Shown piece by piece: positions 36,979-46,527 of a stretch of 64,000 nucleotides of DNA (position 1 is its first letter; each line of letters begins with the position of its first letter). Both the position numbers and the translations under genes were made by a program. Below the pieces are notes generated by a model. It ran no database searches and had not been told where the DNA came from. It was given only the letters and a program-made list of their open reading frames with translations. The stretch comes from R-RK-3 sp963834945 (lineage in GTDB: Bacteria; Pseudomonadota; Alphaproteobacteria; Rhizobiales; Rhodomicrobiaceae): assembly GCA_963834945.1 (NCBI GenBank), contig CAWIDT010000005.1, forward strand, positions 558,001 to 622,000, given 5' to 3'.

Positions 36979-39272
36979 TTAGCCTTGCTCCGCCGGCCGC
37001 TGTACGGCTGCCTCGACCACGACCAGCGCGGTCATGTTGACGATGCGGCGCACGCTGGCCGATGGCTCGATGATGTGCACCGGCTTGGCCGTGCCGAGCA
37101 GGATCGGCCCGACGGTAATGCCGTTTCCGGCCGCGACCTTCAGGAGGTTGTACGAAATGTTGGCGGCGTCGAGGCTGGGCATCATCAGCAGATTGGCCTG
37201 TCCGGTGAGCCGCGCATCCGATATCGCGCCGCCCAGAATACCGTCGGACAGTGCGGCGTCGCCCTGCATCTCGCCTTCGACCTCCAGATCGGGAGCGCGG
37301 GCTTCGATCAGCGCCAGAGCATCGCGCATGAGCTGCGCGTCCGGGCGCATCGGAGGAGCCGAAGCTGGAATGCGAAAGCAGCGCCACGCGCGGCGTAATG
37401 CCGAAGCGGCGCAGCTCGTCGGCTGCCAGCAGGGTGATTTCCGCCATTTGCTCGGCGGATGGCGTCCGGTTGACCTGCGTATCGCAGATGAAGATCTGCC
37501 GGTCGGGCAGCATCAGCATGTTCATCGCGGCGAGCGTCTTCACATCCGGCCGGCAGCCGATGACCTCGCGGATGAAGCGGAGATGTTCGCCATAGGTGCC
37601 GACCGTGCCGCAAAGCATGGCGTCGACATCGCCGCGCCGCAGCAGCACCGCGCCGATGAGCGTCGGACGGGTCCGCATCGCCTCCTTGGCGATGGCGAGG
37701 GTCACGCCCTTGCGCTTGGTCAGCTCGTAATATTCGGCGACCACATCCCGATAGCGGCTATCGCTGAGGATGTTCACCGCCTCGCAATTTTCGCCCAGCC
37801 GCAGCCGCAGGCCGAAATTAGCGATGCGCTGCGCGATGATGTCGGCCCGCCCGATCAGCAGCGGGAAGGCCAGCCCTTCATCCACCGTCACCTGCGCGGC
37901 GCGCAGCACGCGCTCCTCCTCGCCTTCCGCATAGGCGACGCGCTTGGGCGCGGCCTTGGCGGCGTCGAACACCGGCTTCATGCTGGTGCCGGAATGATAG
38001 ACGAACTGCGCCATCTGCTGCCGGTAGGCGCGCATATTGGCGATGGGGCGCGTGGCGACGCCGCTATCCATCGCCGCCTGCGCGACGGCGGGCGCGATCT
38101 TCTCGATCAGACGCGGGATCGAAGGGCTTTGGGATCAGGTAATCCGGGCCGAAGCGGACCGGGTGAGCTGCATAGGCCGTCGCGACGAGATCGGACACCT
38201 CCACATGGGCAAGGCCGGCGATGGCGCGGACGGCGGCCTGTTTCATTTCCTCGTTGATCGCGGTGGCGCCGACATCCAGCGCCCCCCGGAAAATGAAGGG
38301 AAAGCACAGCACGTTGTTGACCTGATTGGGAAAATCCGAGCGGCCGGTGCAGATGAGCGCGTCGGGACGCGCTTGCCGGGCCAGCTCCGGCGCGATCTCG
38401 GGCGTCGGATTGGCGAGCGCCAGAATGATCGGCGTCGGCGCCATGCCTAGCACCATCTCCGGCTTCAGCACGCCGCCGGCGGACAGGCCAAGGAAGATAT
38501 CGGCGCCGGGCATGATGTCGGCCAGCGTGCGGGCGCTCGTCTCCTGGGCGTAGCGGTCCTTCTCCGGGTCCATATTGACGCCGCGACCCTTATACACGAC
38601 GCCGTCAATGTCGGAGATGAAGATGTTCTCGCGCTTCAGCCCGAGATGGACCAGGAGATCCAGACACGCAAGCGCCGCCGCGCCGCCGCCCGATCCGGCA
38701 AGCCTCACCTGCCCGATATCCTTGCCCGCCAGCTTCAGCCCGTTCAGGACCGCGGCGCCGACAATGATCGCGGTGCCGTGCTGATCGTCGTGAAAAACCG
38801 GGATCTTCATCCGCTGCCGCAAGGTGCGCTCGATGATGAAGCATTCGGGCGCCTTGATGTCTTCCAGGTTGATGCCGCCGAAGGTCGGCTCCAGCGCCGC
38901 GACGATGTCGATGAATTTTTCCGGGTCATTCTCGGCCACCTCGATGTCGAAAACATCGATGCCGGCGAATTTCTTGAACAGGCAGCCCTTGCCCTCCATC
39001 ACCGGCTTCGAGGCAAGCGGCCCGATATTGCCCAGCCCAAGCACCGCCGTGCCGTTGGTGATGACCGCGACCAGATTGGCGCGCGAGGTGAGCGAGGCCG
39101 CTTGCCCTGGGTCTTGCGCGATGGCCGTGCAGGCATAGGCGACGCCCGGCGAATAGGCGAGCGACAGATCGAGCTGGTTGGTCAGCCCCTTGGTCGGCGT
39201 GACGGAAATCTTGCCCGGCTTCGGCAGACGGTGATAGTCGAGCGCGGCCTCGCGCAGGGAAGTCTCGTCCAT
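36979..39272 (-). CDS. maeB: NADP-malic enzyme fused to a phosphotransacetylase domain (two frameshifts)
   Basis: MaeB-type malic enzyme, about 763 residues after correction. The N-terminal half decarboxylates malate to pyruvate with NADP: LAYSPGVAYACTAIAQDP, VLGLGNIGPLASKPVMEGK, FHDDQHGTAIIVGAAVLNGL and ALANPTPEI. The C-terminal half is the phosphotransacetylase-like regulatory domain that binds acetyl-CoA (VFDAAKAAPKRVAYAEGEEERVLRAA and GILGGAISDARLTGQANLLMMPSLDAAN). Frames change at GGG runs near 38115-38117 and 37343-37345; each needs one base removed. The ATG at 39270-39272 is the start. Confidence 0.92.
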
Positions 39273-39358
39273 TGGGGCCTCGGCGGGATGTGAGAAGCTG
39301 CCTGGATGGTTTATGGAAGCCGGACTTGGTTGGCAACGCACAACTGGCCGTGCCACGC

Positions 39359-40168
39359 TCACGCGAACAGCTGATCCGCATCCACGACCAATGCGAGTGC
39401 GAGACAATCGACCTCAACCGCGCCGGCGGCCTTCAGCACCTGGGCGCAGGCTTCCAGGGTGGCGCCCGTGGTGATGACGTCATCGACCAGCAGGATGCGC
39501 TTGCCGCGAATGCGGGACGCCGCCAGGGGCGCGACGGCAAAGGCGTCGGCGACGTTCCGGCGCCGCTCGCGGCGCGAGAACCCGACTTGGCTTGCCGTGG
39601 CGCGGATGCGGCGCAGCGCGCGCGGCTCCAGCGGAACGCCGGTCGCGGCGCTCAGCCGTCCCGCAAGGATGGCCGCCTGATTGAAGCGCCGTTTCCAGAG
39701 CCGGGTGCGGTGCAGCGGCACCGGCATGATGAGATCGGCATCGCGCAGCAGCTCGGCCCCGGCGGTTCGCAGCATCCGCCCGAACATATCCACCACCTCA
39801 TGACGGTCGGCATATTTGAGGCCATGCACCAGATCGCGCATCACGCCGTCGAACCGTGCCGCGGCCCGTGCGCGGGCATAGGCCGGCGGATGCCGCATCG
39901 CCATGGCCGACAGCGACACCTCTTCGCCGCTCGCATAGGCCAGCGGCAATCCGAGCCGCTCGCAAAGCGGTGCGGTGATGAAATTGATCCCCTGCCAGCA
40001 GGTGGCGCACAGCACGCCATGCGCCGAATTGGGCGCGTGGCAGCGGATGCAGATGGGCGGCAGGAACAGGTCTGCGACATAGCGCAGATTGCTCATCGCC
40101 CAGCGGCTCAGATCCGCCAGGACGGGATTGAGGCTTCTGCGGGCCGGCGCGTCCTCGGGGCGGTTCAC
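39359..40168 (-). CDS. comF: ComF-family phosphoribosyltransferase-like protein
   Basis: A 269-residue ComF/GntX-type protein: N-terminal zinc-finger-like CIRCHAPNSAHGVLCATCW and a C-terminal PRPP-binding motif ILLVDDVITTGATLEACA. It is linked to natural competence in some bacteria; its function in alphaproteobacteria is unclear. The start is uncertain: GTG at 40166-40168 or ATG at 40094-40096. It is divergent from the methyltransferase gene, a pairing conserved in Rhizobiales. Confidence 0.85.
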   Translation of the reverse strand: MNRPEDAPARRSLNPVLADLSRWAMSNLRYVADLFLPPICIRCHAPNSAHGVLCATCWQGINFITAPLCERLGLPLAYASGEEVSLSAMAMRHPPAYARARAAARFDGVMRDLVHGLKYADRHEVVDMFGRMLRTAGAELLRDADLIMPVPLHRTRLWKRRFNQAAILAGRLSAATGVPLEPRALRRIRATASQVGFSRRERRRNVADAFAVAPLAASRIRGKRILLVDDVITTGATLEACAQVLKAAGAVEVDCLALALVVDADQLFA

Positions 40169-40244
40169 GGGCAAACATCCTGAGCTAGCTCTTTCGCTCA
40201 AGCCTAACGCGGCATACATCTGGTGCAAGATGGTGAAATAACGG

Positions 40245-41165
40245 GTGGCGGCCTTGAGTGCACCTCGGCTTTTTGATCGCGAACTCTTGACGCTGCGGCG
40301 CGCCCGTGCCGCGCGGTCGGCCGCGTTGCCCGATTTCCTGCTTCGCCGCGCGGCCGAGGACATGGCGGATCGCCTCGCCGCGGTGGAGCGCAGCTTTTCG
40401 CGCATTCTCAATCTCGGCGCCCATCACGGGCTGCTCGGCGAACGGCTCCGGAAAACACACGCCGCCGCCAGCCTCATCGTGAACATGGAGGCGAGCGCGC
40501 CGCTTCTGGCGCTCTGTCAAGCGCCCAAGGTGCAGGGCGACGAGGAGTTTCTGCCCTTCCGCGACGGCGCTTTCGACCTGATCGCCTCCGCGCTGTCCCT
40601 GCAATTCGTCAACGACCTGCCGGGCGCACTGGTACAGATCCGCCGCGCCCTGAAGCCGGACGGCCTGTTTCTCGGCGCGGTGCTGGGCGGCGCGACGCTG
40701 CAGGAACTCCGCCAGGCCTTCACCGAGGCTGAGCTGGAGCTGGAAGGCGGCGTCAGCCCGCGCGTGGCGCCGATGGCCGATATCCGCGATTTCGGCGCCT
40801 TGCTGCATCGCGCCGGGCTCGCTTTGCCGGTCGCGGACACCGATCTGGTCACCGTGACCTACGCCTCGCCGCTCGCCTTGATGCTGGAACTGCGCGCCAT
40901 GGGGGCCGGAAATGTGCTTGCCGAACGGCGCAAACGCCCCTTGCGGCGTGAGACGCTCGCCCGGGCCATGCAGCTTTATGAAACCCATTTCAGCGCGGGG
41001 AACGGCCGCGTTCGCGCGACCTTCGAGATCATCCATCTCGCCGGCTGGGCGCCGCACGAAAGCCAGCAAAAGCCATTGCGCCCCGGCTCGGCCCGGGCCC
41101 GCCTCGCCGACGCGCTGAAGGTGGAGGAGCACATCCTGAAGTCGCCGCGCGATGATAAGGTTTAG
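40245..41165 (+). CDS. SAM-dependent methyltransferase (BioC/NDUFAF5-like)
   Basis: A 306-residue class I methyltransferase. The SAM pocket is RILNLGAHHGLLGERL, followed by LPFRDGAFDLIASALSLQFVNDLPGAL and IRRALKPDGLFLGAVLGG. The sequence resembles the alphaproteobacterial homologue of NDUFAF5, which in mitochondria hydroxylates a complex I subunit; some relatives are called BioC. The bacterial substrate is unproven. The start is GTG at 40245 with possible alternatives. Confidence 0.82.
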   Translation: MAALSAPRLFDRELLTLRRARAARSAALPDFLLRRAAEDMADRLAAVERSFSRILNLGAHHGLLGERLRKTHAAASLIVNMEASAPLLALCQAPKVQGDEEFLPFRDGAFDLIASALSLQFVNDLPGALVQIRRALKPDGLFLGAVLGGATLQELRQAFTEAELELEGGVSPRVAPMADIRDFGALLHRAGLALPVADTDLVTVTYASPLALMLELRAMGAGNVLAERRKRPLRRETLARAMQLYETHFSAGNGRVRATFEIIHLAGWAPHESQQKPLRPGSARARLADALKVEEHILKSPRDDKV

Positions 41166-41203
41166 TGGACAATCAGCTTAACCCGGCGACCGGCTGTGCC
41201 CGC

Positions 41204-41953
41204 TCAGATCGCCAGATAGGTGTTTCGCAGGTCCGCATCGTCGAGGACGGCCTGGGCGGGGCCGTCGAATACGATCTGCCCCATGTCGAGCACCAGGGCG
41301 CGGTTGGCGAGTTCGAGCGCGGCGACAGCGTTCTGCTCGACGATGATCGTGGTAATGCCGAGCTGCTTGATCTGCTCGACGATCCGCTCGATGTCCTTGA
41401 CGATGACCGGCGCCAGCCCCTCATACGGCTCGTCCAGCAGCAGCAGCTTCAAGTCGCGCGCCAGGGCCCGCGCCACGGCAAGCATCTGCTGCTCGCCGCC
41501 CGACAGGGTGATGCCTTCCTGCTTGCGGCGCTCGGCAAGGCGCGGGAAGTCCTCGTAAATCCGCTCCAGCGGCCAGCCCTTCGGTTCCGCGATCTGCGCC
41601 AACAGCAGGTTCTCCTCGACCGTCAATCCGGGGATGATGCGGCGGTCTTCCTGGACGAGCTGGATGCCCTTTGCGGCGGCCTGGTAGTCGTGCAGCTTGT
41701 GGATGGGCTCGCCGCGCAACAAAATCTGGCCGCGCCTGAGTTCGGGATCGCGCGCGCGGGCAAGCGTGCGCAGCGTCGAGGTCTTGCCAGCGCCATTGCG
41801 GCCGAGCAACGCAACGATGTCGCCCTCATTGACATCGAAGCTGACGCCCTGGACGATGTAGCTCTCGCCATAATAGGCGTGGATGTCGCGGACCCGGAAA
41901 TAAGGCGGCGCCTCGGTCGCCGAGCGCGTATCCGGCATGGCCATCGTGTTCAT
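41204..41953 (-). CDS. livF: Branched-chain amino acid/amide ABC transporter ATPase LivF
   Basis: A 249-residue ATPase: Walker A LLGRNGAGKTS, signature LSGGEQQMLAVARAL, Walker B LLLLDEPYEGLAP. It energises uptake with LivG at the inner membrane. The start overlaps the livG stop as ATGA. It is the last gene of a five-gene Liv-type cluster. Confidence 0.92.
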   Translation of the reverse strand: MNTMAMPDTRSATEAPPYFRVRDIHAYYGESYIVQGVSFDVNEGDIVALLGRNGAGKTSTLRTLARARDPELRRGQILLRGEPIHKLHDYQAAAKGIQLVQEDRRIIPGLTVEENLLLAQIAEPKGWPLERIYEDFPRLAERRKQEGITLSGGEQQMLAVARALARDLKLLLLDEPYEGLAPVIVKDIERIVEQIKQLGITTIIVEQNAVAALELANRALVLDMGQIVFDGPAQAVLDDADLRNTYLAI

Positions 41954-42711
41954 AGATGCGCGCCTCCAAGGTAGGCTTCCTGGACCTTCGGGTCGCCGCG
42001 CACCTCTTCGGGCGTGCCGTCGGCGATGATGCGGCCTTGCGCCAGCACGGTGATCCGGTCGGCCAGTGAAAACACTACGTGCATGTCGTGCTCGATGATG
42101 ACCTTGGTCATGCCGCGGTCCTTGAATTTTTGCAGCAGTTCGATGGTCGAATTGGTGTCATGGCGCGACATGCCCGCCGTCGGCTCGTCAAGCAGCAGGA
42201 GCTTGGGGCGCTGGATGAGGCCCATCGCCAGCTCCAGGCGCCGCTTGTCGCCGCGCGACAGGCTTCCGGCGATCGCGTCCCTCTGCGCCAGCAGGCCGAC
42301 ATCTTCGAGCCAATGCTCGGCCTCCTCGCGGATCGCCTTCTGGTTCGACACGGACTGCCAGGCATTCAGCTTGAAAGCGCCGTCGCGCTTGGCGAAGGCG
42401 GGAACCATGACGTTCTGCAAGAGGGTAAGGTCGGGAAAGATCTCCGGCGTCTGGAAAACCCGGGCGACGCCCATCTGGTTGATTTCATAGGGCAGCTTTT
42501 CAGTGATGACTTCGCCATTGAAGATCACCGCCCCGGTATCGGGAGGGATGCGGCCGATACAGACATTCAGCAGGGTCGACTTGCCCGCGCCGTTCGGGCC
42601 GATGATGGCATGGGTGGTGCCCTCCATCACCTGCAGGTCGATGTCGGACAGCGCCTGCAGCCCGGCGAAGCGCTTGCTGACGTCGGCGACATGGAGAACC
42701 GCGTTCTGCAT
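41950..42711 (-). CDS. livG: Branched-chain amino acid/amide ABC transporter ATPase LivG
   Basis: A 253-residue ATPase: Walker A IIGPNGAGKST, the family motif VARVFQTPEIFPDLTLLQNVMV, signature LSRGDKRRLELAMGL and Walker B LLLLDEPTAGMSRHDT. The signature reads LSRGD instead of the more common LSHGE/LSGGQ, a mild variation. It is preceded by livM with a 10-base gap. Confidence 0.92.
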   Translation of the reverse strand: MQNAVLHVADVSKRFAGLQALSDIDLQVMEGTTHAIIGPNGAGKSTLLNVCIGRIPPDTGAVIFNGEVITEKLPYEINQMGVARVFQTPEIFPDLTLLQNVMVPAFAKRDGAFKLNAWQSVSNQKAIREEAEHWLEDVGLLAQRDAIAGSLSRGDKRRLELAMGLIQRPKLLLLDEPTAGMSRHDTNSTIELLQKFKDRGMTKVIIEHDMHVVFSLADRITVLAQGRIIADGTPEEVRGDPKVQEAYLGGAHL

Positions 42712-42721
42712 CCTGGTTCTC

Positions 42722-43858
42722 CTATTCGGCCGGCTGGAATTCGCGGGCGTCTTCGCGGGGCGAGGGCCCGCGCGTGAAAAGCGCGCCGACGCGGCGTGCG
42801 CCCTCCATCAAGCCGCCGGGCAGGAAAATGACGATCAGCATGAACACCACCCCCAGGGTGAGCTGCCAGCCCTCCCCGACGAATGGCGCGGTGATCGTGA
42901 CGAAGAATTTCTGCAGCCCGGCGGGAAGGAAGGAAAACGTGTCGTAGAGGCTCGCCTGGTGGAAGGAAGAAAAGATGTTCTCGAAATATTTGATGAGCCC
43001 GGCGCCGATGATCGGGCCGACCAGCGTGCCGGCGCCACCCAGAATGGTCATCAGCACCACCTCGCCCGAGGCCGTCCACTGCATGCGCTCGGCGCCGGCA
43101 AGCGGATCGGTGACAGCGAGCAGCGAGCCCGCGAGCCCGGCGCACATGCCCGAGATGATGAAGGCGGCGAGTGTGTAGGGGCGCGTGCTGAACCCGGTAT
43201 AGGCCATGCGCGTCTGGTTCGACTTGATGGCGCGCAGCATCATGCCGAAGGGCGAATTGCTGATGCGCAGCGAGATGTAGAAGACGATGATCAGCAGCAC
43301 GGCGCAGAAATAAAAGCCGGGATAGCCGCTCATCTCCATGCCGAACAGATTGGTGACCGGAATGCCCGGCACATCCACGACGCCCGCCGCCTTATCCAGC
43401 ACGCGCGGGTCATTCAGCGACAATTGCAGCCCGGTCTCGCCATTGGTGATCGGAGTAAACACCGAATAGGCAAGATTATACGACATCTGCGCGAAGGCGA
43501 GCGTCAGGATCGAGAAATAGATGCCCGACCGTCTCAGGCTGATATAGCCCAGGATCGCGGCAAACACCCCCGCGACCAGCACGCCGAAAATCACCGCCGG
43601 GATGACGTTCATCGTCAGCAGCTTGAACGACCAGACCGCGGCATAAGAGCCGACGCCGAGAAAGGCGGCATGCCCGAAGGAGAGATAGCCGGTAAGGCCG
43701 AACAGGATGTTGAAGCCCATCGCAAAGATGCCATAGATGACGAAGCGCTGGAGCAGATCGGGATAGTTGGCGCCGATCGGGTCGAGCCAGAAGGGCATCG
43801 TCAGCACCACGGCGGTGAAGAGCGTCATGGTGAGCAGATCGCGGCGGAACTGGGTCAT
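42722..43858 (-). CDS. livM: Branched-chain amino acid/amide ABC transporter permease LivM
   Basis: A 378-residue permease with about ten membrane helices. LivM blocks include NILFGLTGYLSFGHAAFLGVGSYAA, IYFSILTLAFAQMSYNL and GGAGTLVGPIIGAGLIKYFEN. It forms the membrane channel with LivH. The gene starts one base from the livH stop, indicating an operon. Confidence 0.93.
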   Translation of the reverse strand: MTQFRRDLLTMTLFTAVVLTMPFWLDPIGANYPDLLQRFVIYGIFAMGFNILFGLTGYLSFGHAAFLGVGSYAAVWSFKLLTMNVIPAVIFGVLVAGVFAAILGYISLRRSGIYFSILTLAFAQMSYNLAYSVFTPITNGETGLQLSLNDPRVLDKAAGVVDVPGIPVTNLFGMEMSGYPGFYFCAVLLIIVFYISLRISNSPFGMMLRAIKSNQTRMAYTGFSTRPYTLAAFIISGMCAGLAGSLLAVTDPLAGAERMQWTASGEVVLMTILGGAGTLVGPIIGAGLIKYFENIFSSFHQASLYDTFSFLPAGLQKFFVTITAPFVGEGWQLTLGVVFMLIVIFLPGGLMEGARRVGALFTRGPSPREDAREFQPAE

Positions 43859-43859
43859 C

Positions 43860-44885
43860 TCAAGTCTCCATCACGCCTTTGCGCCCCAAAAGGCCACGCG
43901 GCCTCACGAGCAGCACGATCACCGCGACGAGATAGATCACCACCTGGTCGATGCCGGGGATTATCGCCTTGACCTCGTTCATCGAGGCGAAGCTCTGCAG
44001 GATGCCGAGCAGGAAACCGGCCAGCACCGCGCCCGCAACCGAGCCCATGCCGCCCACCACCACGACGACGAATGAGAGCACCAGGAACTCCATTCCCAAA
44101 TGATAGTCTGGCGGCACTATCGGCGTATACATCACGCCGGCGATGCCCGCCACGATCGCGGCAATGCCGAAGACGACGGTGAAGCGGCGCTCGATATTGA
44201 TGCCGAGAAAGCCCACTGTCTGGCGGTCCTGCATTCCTGCACGAACCACCATGCCGTAGGTGGTGAATTGCAAGAACGCTACCACGAGGCCGATGACGAC
44301 GAGCGAGAAGGCCAGATAGACAAGCCGCCACCAGGGATAGATCACCCCGGACCCAAGGCCGATCCAGTCACCGACACTGGCGCTGCCCGACAGGCTGTCC
44401 GGCGCGCTGATGGGGATAGGATTGGCGCCGAAAGCGGCCTTTACCAGCTCCTGCAGCACGATGGCGAGCCCGAAGGTGACCAGGATCTGGTCCGCATGGC
44501 TGCGCCTGTAGAAGAAGCGGATCAGACCCTGCTCCATCGCAAGGCCCAGAATCAGCATGATCGGAATGGCGATCAGCACCGATAGCGGTACGGAATATTG
44601 CAAGAGGAACGCGCCGCTGTCGCCGAGCCAGGCTTGCACCAGCGGCGTGCGGATCTCCATCGGCGTGCCCCAGGGCGTCAAATGCGTCGGGTCAATTGTC
44701 ACCGTCTCGATCTGCAGCACGCGATTGACGATCACCGCGACGAAGGCGCCCAGCATGAACAGGGCGCCATGCGCGAAATTGACGATGCCCAGCGTGCCGA
44801 AGGCCAGCGTGAGACCCAGGGCGATGAGCGCATAGGCGCCGCCCTTGTCGAGGCCGTTGAGCAATTGCAGAACGAAGACATCCAT
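43860..44885 (-). CDS. livH: Branched-chain amino acid/amide ABC transporter permease LivH
   Basis: A 341-residue permease with about eight helices: LLNGLDKGGAYALIALGLTLAFGTLGIVNFAHG at the N-terminus, then RRSHADQILVTFGLAIVLQEL and the C-terminal GGMGSVAGAVLAGFLLGI. The ATG at 44883-44885 gives the normal N-terminus MDVFVLQLLNGL; a longer frame is rejected. The solute is decided by the binding protein and cannot be read from this subunit. Confidence 0.92.
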   Translation of the reverse strand: MDVFVLQLLNGLDKGGAYALIALGLTLAFGTLGIVNFAHGALFMLGAFVAVIVNRVLQIETVTIDPTHLTPWGTPMEIRTPLVQAWLGDSGAFLLQYSVPLSVLIAIPIMLILGLAMEQGLIRFFYRRSHADQILVTFGLAIVLQELVKAAFGANPIPISAPDSLSGSASVGDWIGLGSGVIYPWWRLVYLAFSLVVIGLVVAFLQFTTYGMVVRAGMQDRQTVGFLGINIERRFTVVFGIAAIVAGIAGVMYTPIVPPDYHLGMEFLVLSFVVVVVGGMGSVAGAVLAGFLLGILQSFASMNEVKAIIPGIDQVVIYLVAVIVLLVRPRGLLGRKGVMET

Positions 44886-44991
44886 GGGGTTCGCTGCCGG
44901 TGGGCGGAGAGAGCCGCCAGAAATCATTGGAACATGATTGCGGCCGGCGCGATATGACATCGCGCCGGCCCAAGTCTAAGTGTATCTTGGC

Positions 44992-46332
44992 TCAGCAGGA
45001 GGAGTTGACCGGTCCCAGCTCGCCGCCGAAGATCTTCGGATCATAGGTGACCTGATCAGCCGGGACTTGCTTGACCACTTCGAGCAGGTCGAACTTGTCC
45101 TTCGGCTTCTCCTTGCCCTTCACCACCAGCACCGTCTTGAAGCACTGATGGTCGGCGGCGCGATAGAGCGTCGGGCCGTTGCCGAGCCCGTCGAACTTGA
45201 AGTCTTCCAGCGCCTTCACCACGCCGACCGGACTGAACGTTCCGGCCATCTGGCACGCATTGGCGTAGAGAAGCGCCTGGACGTAGCAGGTCTGCGCCGC
45301 CTGCGACGGCGGCTGGCCATATTCCTGGCCGAAGGACTTGGTGAAGGCCTTCGTGCCTTCGTCCTCAAGCTTCCAGTCCCAATTGGCTGTACCGTAGATG
45401 CCCTTGATCGCGTCGCCGGCACCCTGCGCCATCAGCTCAGAAAACAGCGGCACGACGATTTCAAAATTCTTGCCGTTCGCCTGCTTGTCGCGCAACCCGA
45501 ACTGAACCGCCTGGGTCAGCGAATTGATCATGTCCTTGCCATAATGGTTCAGGATCAGGACGTCCGCGCCGGAATTCAGAACCGGGGTGATGTATTGCGA
45601 GAAGTCACCCGCGCCGAGCGGCGTGCGCACCGCCTTCACGGTCTGCCAGCCGAGCGCCTCGGTCGAATTCTTCATCAACTCTTCCTGGGTCCAGCCCCAG
45701 GTATAGTCAGCGGTCAGATGGTAGGCTTTGCGGTCCTTGCCATAGGCTTCGGCGAGCACCGGGCCGAGCGCGACACCGGACATATAGGCGTTGAAGAAAT
45801 GGCGGAAGCCATTGGCCTTTTTGTCCTTGCCGGTGGTGTCGTTGGAATGGGTGAGGCCGGACATAAAGATGACGCCGGCTTCCTGGCAGAGCGACTGCAC
45901 CGCGACGGCGACGCCCGAGGACGAGCCGCCCGTAATCATGATGGCGCCGTCTTTCTCGATCATGCGCTTTGCCGTGGCGCGCGCCGCGTCGGATTTGGTC
46001 TGCGTGTCGCCGGTCACGAAGGCGACCTTCTTGCCGAGCACGCCGTCACCCTTCAGGACCGAGCCCTTGAAGGTCTTCATCATGCCGCCGTCACCTTCGC
46101 CATTGAGGTGCTTTACGGCAAGCTGGTAGGCGCGCAGCTCGTCGGCGCCTTCATCGGCATAGGGGCCGCTCTGAGGTACGTTGAAACCGAAGGTGACCGT
46201 GGAGCCGCTGGGTGCATTGCAGAATTCCGCGGCGCGAGAGGAACTTGTGAAGATCGTGGGCGCCGCAAGGCCCGCGCCGACGAGCGCGCTGGTCCTGAGA
46301 AAGTTGCGCCTGTTCATTTTGTCAAATGTCAT
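44992..46332 (-). CDS. Liv-type ABC transporter substrate-binding protein (Tat signal)
   Basis: A 446-residue periplasmic binding protein of the type I (LivJ/urea/amide) class. The twin-arginine signal NRRNFLRTSALVGAGLAAPT is unusual for a binding protein, most of which use Sec, and suggests export as a folded protein. The mature part contains VTFGFNVPQSGPYADEGADELRAYQLAVKHLNG, AIMITGGSSSGVAVAVQSLCQEAGV and ADYTWGWTQEEL. The ATG at 46330-46332 follows GGGAGGA. The solute may be an amino acid, amide or urea derivative; no evidence decides. Confidence 0.88.
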   Translation of the reverse strand: MTFDKMNRRNFLRTSALVGAGLAAPTIFTSSSRAAEFCNAPSGSTVTFGFNVPQSGPYADEGADELRAYQLAVKHLNGEGDGGMMKTFKGSVLKGDGVLGKKVAFVTGDTQTKSDAARATAKRMIEKDGAIMITGGSSSGVAVAVQSLCQEAGVIFMSGLTHSNDTTGKDKKANGFRHFFNAYMSGVALGPVLAEAYGKDRKAYHLTADYTWGWTQEELMKNSTEALGWQTVKAVRTPLGAGDFSQYITPVLNSGADVLILNHYGKDMINSLTQAVQFGLRDKQANGKNFEIVVPLFSELMAQGAGDAIKGIYGTANWDWKLEDEGTKAFTKSFGQEYGQPPSQAAQTCYVQALLYANACQMAGTFSPVGVVKALEDFKFDGLGNGPTLYRAADHQCFKTVLVVKGKEKPKDKFDLLEVVKQVPADQVTYDPKIFGGELGPVNSSC

Positions 46333-46527
46333 GGAAGTCCTCCCATTAGTTTCTTTGGCCACGCCCGGCCATTTAAGGCTTAAGCTGTAAGCTCACCTCA
46401 TTTTCGCCGAGATTTGTCACCGAAGCAATAAGCCATTGGTTTATGGCGCGGAATTTGTAAATAATTATTCTTGGTCAACTCCATGTCTGTAATTAATTGA
46501 CAGTTGCGGCACTGAACGCGTGGGCCC
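46333..46527. promoter_or_regulatory. Divergent control region between the Liv cluster and the XRE regulator
   Basis: An AT-rich island (46450-46502) in GC-rich DNA holds the palindrome AATAATTATT (46460-46469) inside TTTGTAAATAATTATTC, and a consensus-like TTGACA at 46497-46502 oriented toward the regulator. It is a plausible operator region for the XRE protein and/or the transporter promoter. No -10 box was assigned. Confidence 0.4.

Noticed and set aside
36944..38071. A stand-alone phosphotransacetylase gene.
   Set aside because: It is the C-terminal half of maeB, separated from it only by a one-base frame change in a GGG run.
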